A stretch of DNA of 64,000 nt, from positions 62,001 through 126,000 of the forward strand of contig CANQNS010000003.1 of assembly GCA_947625285.1 (NCBI GenBank), given 5' to 3'. Positions within the stretch are counted from its first letter, which is position 1; each line of letters starts with the position of its first letter. A model generated the notes under the pieces. The model did not search any database. It saw nothing but the letters and a program-made list of their open reading frames with translations, and was not told where the DNA came from. This stretch comes from an uncultured Oscillospiraceae bacterium (GTDB lineage Bacteria; Bacillota; Clostridia; Oscillospirales; Oscillospiraceae). Positions 25,102-32,468 of this stretch are shown piece by piece. The position numbers were made by a program, and so were the translations under genes.

Positions 25102-25473
25102 TTAATACTTTTCCTTGCTCTTGAAGATGGTCGCCACGATGATGCCGAAAAAGACGGCGGCGCAGATACCGCCGGCGGCGGCGGTAAAGCCACCGGTGAA
25201 GGCGCCAATGACGCCCTTTTCCGCCACGGCCTCCTTCACGCCCTTGGCAAGAAGGTTGCCGAAGCCGGTCAGGGGCACGGTGGCGCCCGCCCCGGCCCAG
25301 TCCGCCAGAGGCTGGTACAGGCCCACGGCCCCCAGTACCACGCCCGCCACCACATAGGCGGTCAGGATGCGGGCCGGGGTCAGCTTAGTCAGGTCGATGA
25401 GCAGCTGTCCCACCAGGCAGAACGCGCCGCCCACCAGAAATGCTTTCAGAAATGTCATTACGGTCTCGTTCAT
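25102..25473 (-). CDS. spoVAE: Stage V sporulation protein AE
   Basis: 123 residues with about four membrane helices. The family core LKAFLVGGAFCLVGQLLIDLTKLTPARILTAYVVAGVVLGAVGLY matches SpoVAE (SpoVAEb) proteins. These take part in dipicolinic acid and Ca2+ movement across the inner spore membrane during sporulation and germination. It lies 3 bp after spoVAD in a two-gene unit. Expression is expected in the forespore. Confidence 0.92.
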   Translation of the reverse strand: MNETVMTFLKAFLVGGAFCLVGQLLIDLTKLTPARILTAYVVAGVVLGAVGLYQPLADWAGAGATVPLTGFGNLLAKGVKEAVAEKGVIGAFTGGFTAAAGGICAAVFFGIIVATIFKSKEKY

Positions 25474-25476
25474 AGG

Positions 25477-26496
25477 TCAGCACCTCGTATTTTCCAGGGC
25501 CACCGCGTGGCAGATGGCGGGGATGCTCTCGCCCTGCTGGTTGGTGGTGGGGCTCATCATGGCCCCGGTGGCGGCGAACAGAAGCCGGTCCCAGTTGTGC
25601 TCCAGCATACCGTGGAGCAGGTGGCCGCACAGCACCGACGCGCTGCACCCGCAGCCGGAGCCGCCGGCGTGGGCGTCCTGGCCGTTGGTGGAGTAGATGA
25701 GCCGGCCGCAGTCCATGTAGCCCACCCCCAGGTCGATGCCGTCGCGCAAAAACAGGTCCGCCAGGATGTGGGAGCCCACCACGCCCAGGTCCCCGGTGAC
25801 GATGGCGTCATAGTAGTCCGGCCCCCGGCCCGTGTCCTTGAAGTGGGCGGACAGGGTCTCGTAGGCCGCCGGAGCCATGGCCGCGCCCATGTTGTTCATG
25901 TCCGTCACCCCCGCGTCGGTGATGACGCCGGTGGTGATGTGGGTCACATAGGGGGCCGGGCCGTCGGCCTTCAATATCAGCGCGCCCGCGCCGGTGACGG
26001 TCCACTGGGCCGTGGGGGGCCGCTGGTTGCCGTACTGGAGGGGGAAGCGGTACTGCCGCTCGGCGGAGCAAAAGTGGGAGCTGGTGGCCGCGGCGGCGAT
26101 GTCGCAGAAGCCGCCGTCGATCAGCATGGCCGCCAGGCTCAGGCTCTCCGCCATGGTGGAGCAGGCCCCGTACAGCCCAAAGTAGGGCACGCCGCACTCC
26201 CGCATGGCGTAGGCCGAGCCCGCGCACTGGTTCAAAAGGTCCCCGGAGAACACGTATTCCACGTCGCTGGGGGTGACCTTGGCCTTGTCGCAGGCGATGG
26301 CGTAGCACATCTTCAGCATGGCGCTTTCCGCCTTCTCCCAGCTCTTGGCCCCGAAGCGGGAGTCGTCGCTCAGATAGTCGAAGTACTTACGCAGAGGGCC
26401 TTCGCCCTCTTTTTTGCCGCCCACGCACGCCGCCGCGGCTACGCCCGGCTGCATGGTCAGGTGGACGGTCTGTTTACCCAATCGTTTCGTTTCCAT
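25477..26496 (-). CDS. spoVAD: Stage V sporulation protein AD
   Basis: 339 residues with a thiolase-like fold (GACSTMAESLSLAAMLIDGG, TNGQDAHAGGSGCGCSASVL). SpoVAD binds dipicolinic acid during spore loading. The start at 26496 gives the family N terminus (METKRLGKQTV). A longer in-frame start at 26556 lies within the ylmH terminator and is rejected. No good ribosome site precedes 26496. SpoVAC, normally encoded just before it, is absent here; the preceding gene is ylmH, ending in its own terminator. A short forespore promoter must lie in the 25-60 bp between. Confidence 0.94.
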   Translation of the reverse strand: METKRLGKQTVHLTMQPGVAAAACVGGKKEGEGPLRKYFDYLSDDSRFGAKSWEKAESAMLKMCYAIACDKAKVTPSDVEYVFSGDLLNQCAGSAYAMRECGVPYFGLYGACSTMAESLSLAAMLIDGGFCDIAAAATSSHFCSAERQYRFPLQYGNQRPPTAQWTVTGAGALILKADGPAPYVTHITTGVITDAGVTDMNNMGAAMAPAAYETLSAHFKDTGRGPDYYDAIVTGDLGVVGSHILADLFLRDGIDLGVGYMDCGRLIYSTNGQDAHAGGSGCGCSASVLCGHLLHGMLEHNWDRLLFAATGAMMSPTTNQQGESIPAICHAVALENTRC

Positions 26497-26520
26497 GGGG
26501 CTAGTTTGCGCCAAACGAGC

Positions 26521-26554
26521 AAAAAAATACGGCCGGGAAGCGCATTTCCCGGCC
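26521..26554 (-). terminator. Terminator of ylmH
   Basis: A perfect 9-bp stem (26531-26539 with 26546-26554) is followed on the minus strand by a T7 run at 26527-26521. Confidence 0.88.
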
Positions 26555-26565
26555 ATAAATGATTT

Positions 26566-27312
26566 TTAAAGATAGATCTCCGCCTCCAGGAAGGTCCTAT
26601 CCTTCCGTGACTGGCCGCCCACACCGGTCACGGCGCCCTTGCCCCGGCCCCGGATGGAGATCACGTCCCCCTGGGATATGGGGGCGTCCACCCGGATGCA
26701 GACGGCGTAGTTGAGACTGACCGCCCCGGCCCGGATCAGCTCCGCCGCGGCGGTGCGGCTGATGCCGAACATATCGCCCGCCACCGCGTCCAGCCGTGGG
26801 CTCTTTACCGTGAAGCGGACCTTCTTCACCCGCCGCTCCGGCACTGGCACGTCCGCCAGAGGGCAGGGGACCGTTTTCAAGCTCACCCGTCCGGCCCGGA
26901 TCAGCTCCCCGGTGAGGAGCTCCTCCACCGACGGCAGACAGAAGATGTAGGCCCGGTCGTCCAGCGCCCGGATGTCGCCGATCCACTCCCGGCGGATGCC
27001 CAGGGCCAGCGCCGCGCCCATGTAGTCCCGGTGGGTGGGCTGGCCGAAATAGGCCGTCGCCTGCACGGCCCGGATATGCTCCGCCGGGTCGAAGTCCTCT
27101 TCCGCCAGCCAGTAGGGCAGAAAGAAGGCGCACTTCCGCTCGCAGTCCGGCCCGCCGCCGTCCAGGCGGAGCGTCACATCCCCGAACCTCTTGGCCCAGG
27201 CGGTCACCTCCGCCTGCTCCGCCATGGTGAGAAAGCCGGTGGACGTGACAACGCTCTGCCGCTGGCAGCGGTCCGCCAGCTCCTCAATACGCTTTTCCAG
27301 TTCCTTTTCCAT
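26566..27312 (-). CDS. ylmH: YlmH-type S4-domain RNA-binding protein
   Basis: 248 residues. The N-terminal two thirds match the YlmH family (FLTMAEQAEVTAWAKRFG, an aromatic FFLPYWL segment, TAYFGQPTHRDYMGAALALGIRREWIGDI). The C-terminal S4 domain (about 175-235) has RLDAVAGDMFGISRTAAAELIRAGAVSLNY. It is usually in the divIVA neighbourhood; in Bacillus it has been linked to ribosome-associated quality control through binding stalled 50S subunits. Here it directly follows the TetM-like GTPase/NYN gene, 66 bp downstream on the same strand. That context suggests a translation-stalling role, which is inference. Confidence 0.9.
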   Translation of the reverse strand: MEKELEKRIEELADRCQRQSVVTSTGFLTMAEQAEVTAWAKRFGDVTLRLDGGGPDCERKCAFFLPYWLAEEDFDPAEHIRAVQATAYFGQPTHRDYMGAALALGIRREWIGDIRALDDRAYIFCLPSVEELLTGELIRAGRVSLKTVPCPLADVPVPERRVKKVRFTVKSPRLDAVAGDMFGISRTAAAELIRAGAVSLNYAVCIRVDAPISQGDVISIRGRGKGAVTGVGGQSRKDRTFLEAEIYL

Positions 27313-27326
27313 ACGATCCCTTTTAG

Positions 27327-27344
27327 GCCCCCTGACGAGGGGGC
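27327..27344 (-). terminator. Hairpin between the GTPase-NYN gene and ylmH
   Basis: A 7-bp GC stem (27327-27333 with 27338-27344) is followed on the minus strand by a weak CTAAAA tail instead of a T-run. It may be a partial terminator, leaving read-through into ylmH. Confidence 0.45.
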
Positions 27345-27378
27345 TGTCGAACGTCTGTGAGACCGGGGGAGAGAATGA

Positions 27379-29934
27379 TCAGTACTGCGACCTCTTTACC
27401 GCCTGGGCAATCTGCTCCAGGACCCGGTCCACCTCGGCCCGGAACTCCCGGGCGGAGGTGCGGAGCACCCCGGAGCGAAAGGCTCCCAGCTGCACCAGCC
27501 GGTCCGAGGTGACGACCCGGACCGTCTCGTTTCTGCCGATGTCGTTCACCAGCCGCTCGATGTACATATCCGCGCTCTCGCCCTCCTTGGTGTAGGCCAC
27601 CCGGACGCCGCCCACGCTGTCCCGGGAGCCCTGGCCGCCAGGGACCTTATAGGCGTCAAAGACCACCGCCAGATCGTTTTTCGTGTAGCCCTGGTAGTTT
27701 GCCAGCATATCCAGCAGCCTGTGCCGGGCCAGGTCCAGGCCCTGTCCCGCCAGGGCCTTCAACTCCTCCCAGGCGAAGATCACGTTGTAGCCGTCCACGA
27801 TGATGTGCTCCTGGGTCCGGCCGGGGCCGGCGTCCGCGCTGGGAGCGCGGTTGACCTGGGGCGCGGCGTACTGCCGGCGGCGGATGGGCCCGAACTCCCG
27901 GACCATGATGGCCTCCAGCTCCGCCTCGTCGATGTCCAGCTCCCGCCGCCGGACCTGGGGCGCGGCCTCCTCCGCCGGCTGGGCGGGGCTTTTCAGGCCG
28001 CTTTCCAGGTGCATATACTCGCTGACCTTGTCCCACTTGACGGTGAAGCCCCCTCCATGGGCGCAGAAAACGCTGTCGGGGGTGTTTTCCAGGTCCGCCT
28101 CCGGGTCGTAGCCCGCGGTCCGGACCACGGCGTCCTGGTCCCGGCAGGGGCGGCAGCCCTCCACATGGCAGGTGAACCGGCCCCGGCCGCCGGTATAGGC
28201 CGCCAGCTGCGCGGCGTAATCGCCCATGGCGGACACCGGGGCCGCGCCCTCCAGAGCCATGCGGCCGTTCCCCGCGGGGACGGGGCTTTCATGGGTCCCG
28301 CCCATGGAGCGGATGTCGGTGATGGCCCGGCCGATCTGGTCGGCGGGCACTTCCAGCCGGAAGGCGTACCAGGGCTCCAGCAGCACGTTCTCGGCCTGCA
28401 TGAGCCCCTGGCGCACCGCCCGGTAGGTGGCCTGGCGGAAGTCGCCGCCCTCGGTGTGCTTTAAATGGGCCCGGCCCGCCAGCAGGGTGATCTTCACGTC
28501 CGTCAAAGGCGCGCCCGTCAGCACCCCCGGATGCTGCTTTTCCGCCAGGTGGGTCAGGATGAGCCGCTGCCAGTTCCGATCCAGCAGGTCCTCTGGGCAG
28601 ACCGTGTCCAGCTCTATGCCGCTGCCCGGCGGGGCCGGCTCCAGCAGCAGATGCACCTCCGCGTAGTGGCGCAGAGGCTCGAAGTGGCCCACGCCCTCCA
28701 CGGGACCGGCGATGGTCTCCCGGTACAGGACCCGGCCCGCGTCGATGTCCACATCCACGTCGAACCGCTCTTTGATAAGACTTTTCAGCACCTCGATCTG
28801 CACCGCGCCCATGAGCTGGACCTGTATCTCCCCGGACGCCTCCTGCCAGAGTATGTGCAGCTGGGGCTCTTCCTCCTCCAGCAGCTTCAGCTTCGGCAGC
28901 ATTACCCGGGCGTCGCAGCCCTTGGGCAGCACGATGCGGTAGCCCATGGCGGGGGTCAGGTATGGCTCGTCCCCGTCCGGCTCCGCGCCCAGGCCCTGGC
29001 CGGGCCAGGTGGCGGAAAGCCCCGTCACCGCGCAGACCCGGCCCGCCGGGACCGCCTCCGCCGTGTCGTACCGCAGGCCGGAATAAAGACGGATCTGGCT
29101 GATCTTTTCCTCCAGCGGCGCCGTCCCCCGCAGAGGCAGATAGCGCACGCCCATCCGCACGGACAGCTCTCCGCCCGTGACTTTCAGATAGGTGAGCCGG
29201 TTCCCCTGGGCGTCCCGGCCGATCTTATAGACCCGCGCCCCGAACGGGGCGGGGCAGGGGGTCGGGACGGCGTACCGCGCCAGACCCGCCAGAAACGCCT
29301 CCACGCCGTCCAGCTTCAGCCCGGAGCCGAAATAGCAGGGGAACAGCTTCCGCTCCCTTATGAGCCGGACGATCTCCCCGTCGGGGAGGGACCCGGCGGC
29401 CATATAGCTCTCCAGCGCGGCCTCGTCCAGCATGGCGGCGGCCTCGTCCCGCTCCGGGAGGGAGGCGGTGAAGTCCACGCAGCCCTCTCCCAGCCGGGCG
29501 CGGATATCCGCCAAAAGCGCGGCCTTGTCCGTGCCGGCCACGTCCATTTTGGTGACGAACAGAAATACGGGGACCTTATACCGCTCCAGCAGGCCCAGGA
29601 TGGTCTCCGTGTGGGCCTGGACGCCGTCCGTGCCGCTGACGACCAGTATGGCATAGTCCAGCACCGGCAGCACCCGTTCCGCCTCCGGGGAGAAGTCCGC
29701 GTGGCCCGGGGTGTCCAGCAGCGTCACCCTGGTCCCGTCCAGGTCCAGCACCGCCTGCTTGGAGAAGATGGTGATGCCCCGGGCCCGCTCCAGGTCATGG
29801 GTGTCCAGGAAGGTGTCCCGGTGGTCCACCCGGCCCAGCTTCCGTATCCGCCCCGTCAGATAGAGCATGGCCTCCGACAGCGTGGTCTTGCCCGCGTCCA
29901 CATGGGCCAGTATACCAATTGTCAGATCCTTCAT
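27379..29934 (-). CDS. TetM/EF-G-like ribosomal GTPase fused to a Rae1/YacP-type NYN endoribonuclease
   Basis: 851 residues. Residues 1 to about 650 are an EF-G-like GTPase of the ribosomal-protection type: G1 AHVDAGKTT (10-18), switch I ERARGITI (49-56), DTPGH (74-78), TKMD (128-131), then domains II-V. A Cys cluster sits at 589, 594, 597 and 624. After a Pro/Ala/Glu linker (about 648-709), residues 710-851 are a NYN nuclease: VDGYNVI (Asp714), FDAY (Asp760), ESADMYIE (Asp789), TSD (Asp811), R-x-SARE. This pattern matches Bacillus Rae1 (YacP), which cuts mRNA in the ribosomal A site. The ATG at 29934 is chosen for its GGAG site; a TTG at 29940 is possible. Drug resistance is unproven; a stalled-ribosome factor is more likely. 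Confidence 0.9.
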   Translation of the reverse strand: MKDLTIGILAHVDAGKTTLSEAMLYLTGRIRKLGRVDHRDTFLDTHDLERARGITIFSKQAVLDLDGTRVTLLDTPGHADFSPEAERVLPVLDYAILVVSGTDGVQAHTETILGLLERYKVPVFLFVTKMDVAGTDKAALLADIRARLGEGCVDFTASLPERDEAAAMLDEAALESYMAAGSLPDGEIVRLIRERKLFPCYFGSGLKLDGVEAFLAGLARYAVPTPCPAPFGARVYKIGRDAQGNRLTYLKVTGGELSVRMGVRYLPLRGTAPLEEKISQIRLYSGLRYDTAEAVPAGRVCAVTGLSATWPGQGLGAEPDGDEPYLTPAMGYRIVLPKGCDARVMLPKLKLLEEEEPQLHILWQEASGEIQVQLMGAVQIEVLKSLIKERFDVDVDIDAGRVLYRETIAGPVEGVGHFEPLRHYAEVHLLLEPAPPGSGIELDTVCPEDLLDRNWQRLILTHLAEKQHPGVLTGAPLTDVKITLLAGRAHLKHTEGGDFRQATYRAVRQGLMQAENVLLEPWYAFRLEVPADQIGRAITDIRSMGGTHESPVPAGNGRMALEGAAPVSAMGDYAAQLAAYTGGRGRFTCHVEGCRPCRDQDAVVRTAGYDPEADLENTPDSVFCAHGGGFTVKWDKVSEYMHLESGLKSPAQPAEEAAPQVRRRELDIDEAELEAIMVREFGPIRRRQYAAPQVNRAPSADAGPGRTQEHIIVDGYNVIFAWEELKALAGQGLDLARHRLLDMLANYQGYTKNDLAVVFDAYKVPGGQGSRDSVGGVRVAYTKEGESADMYIERLVNDIGRNETVRVVTSDRLVQLGAFRSGVLRTSAREFRAEVDRVLEQIAQAVKRSQY

Positions 29935-30047
29935 ACGCAACTCCGTGCCCCATGACAGAAAACCGCCGGACCTTTTGGCTGGTCCGGCGATTCCCTATGG
30001 ATTGAGGACAAAATGAAAAAGATGAAACTGACTCTTGCAAGAATCAT
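29931..30047 (-). promoter_or_regulatory. Leader of the GTPase-NYN gene: short open frame and terminator-like hairpin
   Basis: A 38-codon frame (ATG at 30047) ends in ATGA overlapping the start at 29934. Within it is a strong hairpin (29964-29972 with 29981-29989), followed on the minus strand by GTTTTC. The hairpin lies downstream of the candidate promoter, so it could act as an attenuator. The leader frame has no ribosome binding site, so its translation is uncertain. Confidence 0.5.
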
Positions 30048-30061
30048 TGTACAGACCGTAT

Positions 30062-30091
30062 ATTACAAAATAAAGCAAAAAGCTGTTACAA
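30062..30091 (-). promoter_or_regulatory. Candidate promoter of the GTPase-NYN gene
   Basis: On the minus strand, TTGTAA (30091-30086), 18-nt spacer, TGTAAT (30067-30062). The predicted start is near 30055, leaving a leader of about 120 nt. Confidence 0.45.
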
Positions 30092-30131
30092 AAGTATTAA
30101 ATTTTGTGAAAAGTGCAAAACGCGCCACATC

Positions 30132-30986
30132 TCAGTCAAAGGCGAAGCCCCACCACAGGTCCTCCGGCAGCGGCCCGTCCAGCTCCGGCTCCATGGCCGC
30201 CAGCATGAAGGGGCGGACCTGGCCGGGGGTGGAGAAGAACACGGGGGAGCGGACCACATACTTTTCCGCCGGGAAGATGGCGGCGATGGCGGCGATGTCC
30301 TCCATGCCGTCGCTGTCCGCGTCCAGCAGCTCCGGCACCCGGCAGACGCCGTTGTCCATCTCCACAGCGGCCACATCCCCGTTCAGGGAGAAGAAGCCGC
30401 CGCCAAAGCGGTCGATGTGATAGGATTCCAGGGCCAGATAATTGCCGGTCATGACCGCGTAAGGCCGGCCCCGGAGGATGGATTTCCGCCGCAGATAGTA
30501 TTCCCCGGCGGAGATGGGCGCGGCGGTGGCGGCCCGCACGCCTTTCAGCTCGTCGGGGGTGAACACCGCCTCCCGGACGTAGCTGACCGGCACGCAGCCG
30601 CATGCCTTTTCATAAAAGGGGTACAGCTCCGGCCCGGAGGGGAGCACGCAGGCCGCGTCGGCCCGGCTCAGAGCCAGCTTCGCGCAGGCCCGGTACACCG
30701 CCGTGCCGATGCCCTGCCGGCGGTAGGCCGGGTCCGTTGCCAGAGCATAGGTGTAGATGGTGGAAAAGGACCGGCCGGAGGGCGGGAACAGCAGGGGGCC
30801 CTCCATGATGTACATGGCCGAGACGGGCCTGCCGTCCGCCTCCGCCACCAGGCAGGAGCCGGGCCGCAGGAACAGGGAATGATACTTTTCGATGTAGGAC
30901 GGGTCGTCTCCGAACGCATTCTGCCACAGGGCGGAGAGCTGCGGCCGGTCCTCCGGCCGCCAGGGACGGATAGTATACTCACGCAT
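30132..30986 (-). CDS. GNAT family N-acetyltransferase
   Basis: 284 residues. The N-terminal GNAT fold begins REYTIRPWRPEDRPQLSALW. The acetyl-CoA loop YRRQGIGTAVYRA (about 94-106; R/Q-x-x-G-x-G/A) is intact. The C-terminal half (about 140-284) is a sterol-carrier-like region, typical of the two-domain Eis-like acetyltransferases. The substrate is unknown. Its start overlaps the end of the DUF2156 gene by 8 nt, so the two are translationally coupled. Confidence 0.87.
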   Translation of the reverse strand: MREYTIRPWRPEDRPQLSALWQNAFGDDPSYIEKYHSLFLRPGSCLVAEADGRPVSAMYIMEGPLLFPPSGRSFSTIYTYALATDPAYRRQGIGTAVYRACAKLALSRADAACVLPSGPELYPFYEKACGCVPVSYVREAVFTPDELKGVRAATAAPISAGEYYLRRKSILRGRPYAVMTGNYLALESYHIDRFGGGFFSLNGDVAAVEMDNGVCRVPELLDADSDGMEDIAAIAAIFPAEKYVVRSPVFFSTPGQVRPFMLAAMEPELDGPLPEDLWWGFAFD

Positions 30987-31881
30987 TTGACAGCACCACC
31001 TTATACTTTTCCACCATCCCCACGGGATGATAACTCAACTTGGACTGGCGCAGGGAGGGCCGGCCTGTGTCGTCCTCCCGGTTGATCCACCGCACCTGGG
31101 GGTGGATGGAGCGTATGTACCGGACAAATTCCCGGTTTATCATGGGGTAGGCCCCGTTGATGTCGGCATAGGCCTTTTCAAAGTGGGCGTCGAAGGTGTC
31201 CGGCCGGATCATCTCCCCGATGGAGAAGGCCGCCGCCTCGCCGTCCACCCACAGCACGCCCCCCTCCAGGCCCAGGGGCTCGAAGAAGGCGAAGGCCCGC
31301 TGGATGGCGCGGTATTCGTCGTCGATGCCGTCCCGTCCGTCCTCGCCGCAGGTCTCCATCCACCGGTCCAGCATCCGCCGGCAGGCGGGGATGGCGTCCG
31401 CCGTGAGAGGGGTGAACCGCCAGGCGTTTTCCTGCTCGAAGCGGTGGATGTGGTTGCGCTTGCCGTGCAGGTGTTTGCCGGAGAGGGTGTCCAGGGCCTC
31501 GGCGGCGTAAAGATAGTCCCACAGGTCCCGCTCCGGCGTGATCTGGCAGCAGCCGCCGAGCAGCTCCCGCGCCAGGGGCAGGTGGTCCGCCGTCACGCCC
31601 CGCAGCACCAGGGGAATGCCCTGGGCCGCAGCGTACGCCCGCAGCTCCCCCAGCGCCGGGGACACGTCCCCGCCGCCGATGGGCCAGGCGAAAAAGGGCC
31701 GGTCCTCGTAGCAGAGCATGGTGATCATCCGGTCCCCAAGCCGGCCGACCCGCTGGCGGTATGTCTCGTCCCAGAGGAAGATGTTGCCGAAGTTATAGTC
31801 CGCGCTGGGGGAGTTCTCCGCCAGTACGATGGGGTCTATCCACGTCTTGTCGGCCAAGCCGACAGGGTGCAGTTCAAGCAT
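30979..31881 (-). CDS. DUF2156 (phosphatidylglycerol lysyltransferase C-terminal-like) protein
   Basis: 300 residues with two tandem GNAT-like folds. Family motifs include NFGNIFLW near the start, GKHLHGKRNHIHRFEQENAWRFTPL (about 135-159) and the C-terminal MINREFVRYIRSIHP..RWINREDDTGRPSLRQSKLSYHPVG. MprF-type relatives transfer amino acids from aminoacyl-tRNA to lipids. This protein lacks the membrane flippase domain, so it is a soluble aminoacyl- or acyltransferase of unknown target. It overlaps both neighbours (udg and GNAT) by 8 nt in one operon. Confidence 0.87.
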   Translation of the reverse strand: MLELHPVGLADKTWIDPIVLAENSPSADYNFGNIFLWDETYRQRVGRLGDRMITMLCYEDRPFFAWPIGGGDVSPALGELRAYAAAQGIPLVLRGVTADHLPLARELLGGCCQITPERDLWDYLYAAEALDTLSGKHLHGKRNHIHRFEQENAWRFTPLTADAIPACRRMLDRWMETCGEDGRDGIDDEYRAIQRAFAFFEPLGLEGGVLWVDGEAAAFSIGEMIRPDTFDAHFEKAYADINGAYPMINREFVRYIRSIHPQVRWINREDDTGRPSLRQSKLSYHPVGMVEKYKVVLSNA

Positions 31882-32467
31882 AAAGTTTTTTGATCTCCTG
31901 CTGCAGCGTTTTCAGGTCCACGAAGGTCTCCGGCCGCTTGGAGGGGTCCCGGAGCAGGGCGGAGGGGTGGTACATCGCCATGGCCCGGCGGCCCTCCACA
32001 TCGAACCACTGACCGTGCTCTCTGGTGATGCGAAAGTCCGGCTTGATGTAGGCCATGGCGGCGATGCGGCCCAGAAAGACGAGGATGGACGGGTCCACCA
32101 GCGCGATCTGCCGGTCCAGCCAGCCGATGCAGGCGGCCTGCTCCTCGGGCAGCGGGTCCCGGTTCCGGGGCGGGCGGCACTTGACGATGTTGGCGATGTA
32201 GACCTGGCTCCGGTCCAGGCCGATGATCTCCAGCATGGTGTCCAGCAGCTTTCCCGCCGGGCCCACGAAAGGCTCCCCCTGCAGGTCCTCCTGCTGGCCG
32301 GGGCCCTCTCCGATGAACATCACGTCCGCCCGCTCGTTCCCCACGCCGAACACCAGGTTCTGCCGGGTCCGGGCCAGCTCGCACCGGCCGCAGCCGGCGC
32401 AGTCCGAGCGCAGCTTCTCCCAGCTGTCGGGGGACGCGGCGTTGTTGTCCTTGAAAAAGTCCATCAT
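31874..32467 (-). CDS. Type-4 (iron-sulfur) uracil-DNA glycosylase
   Basis: About 197 residues. It removes uracil from DNA. Motif A is [24 protein letters not shown] (about 50-73) and the C-terminal motif is [15 protein letters not shown] with the catalytic-loop His. Cysteines CAGCGRC near residue 22 and a C-x15-C pair ([18 protein letters not shown], about 92-110) fit the family [4Fe-4S] cluster. The start is one of two adjacent ATGs at 32467/32464, immediately after the ABC transporter stop. Longer in-frame starts lie inside that gene and are rejected. Confidence 0.93.
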   Translation of the reverse strand: MMDFFKDNNAASPDSWEKLRSDCAGCGRCELARTRQNLVFGVGNERADVMFIGEGPGQQEDLQGEPFVGPAGKLLDTMLEIIGLDRSQVYIANIVKCRPPRNRDPLPEEQAACIGWLDRQIALVDPSILVFLGRIAAMAYIKPDFRITREHGQWFDVEGRRAMAMYHPSALLRDPSKRPETFVDLKTLQQEIKKLYA

Positions 32468-32468
32468 A

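Noticed and set aside
27379-29934. Acquired tetracycline-resistance gene
   Set aside because: Composition matches neighbours, no mobile element is near, and the protein carries a C-terminal nuclease domain unlike TetM/O/W. A housekeeping or stress role is more likely, though resistance was not excluded.
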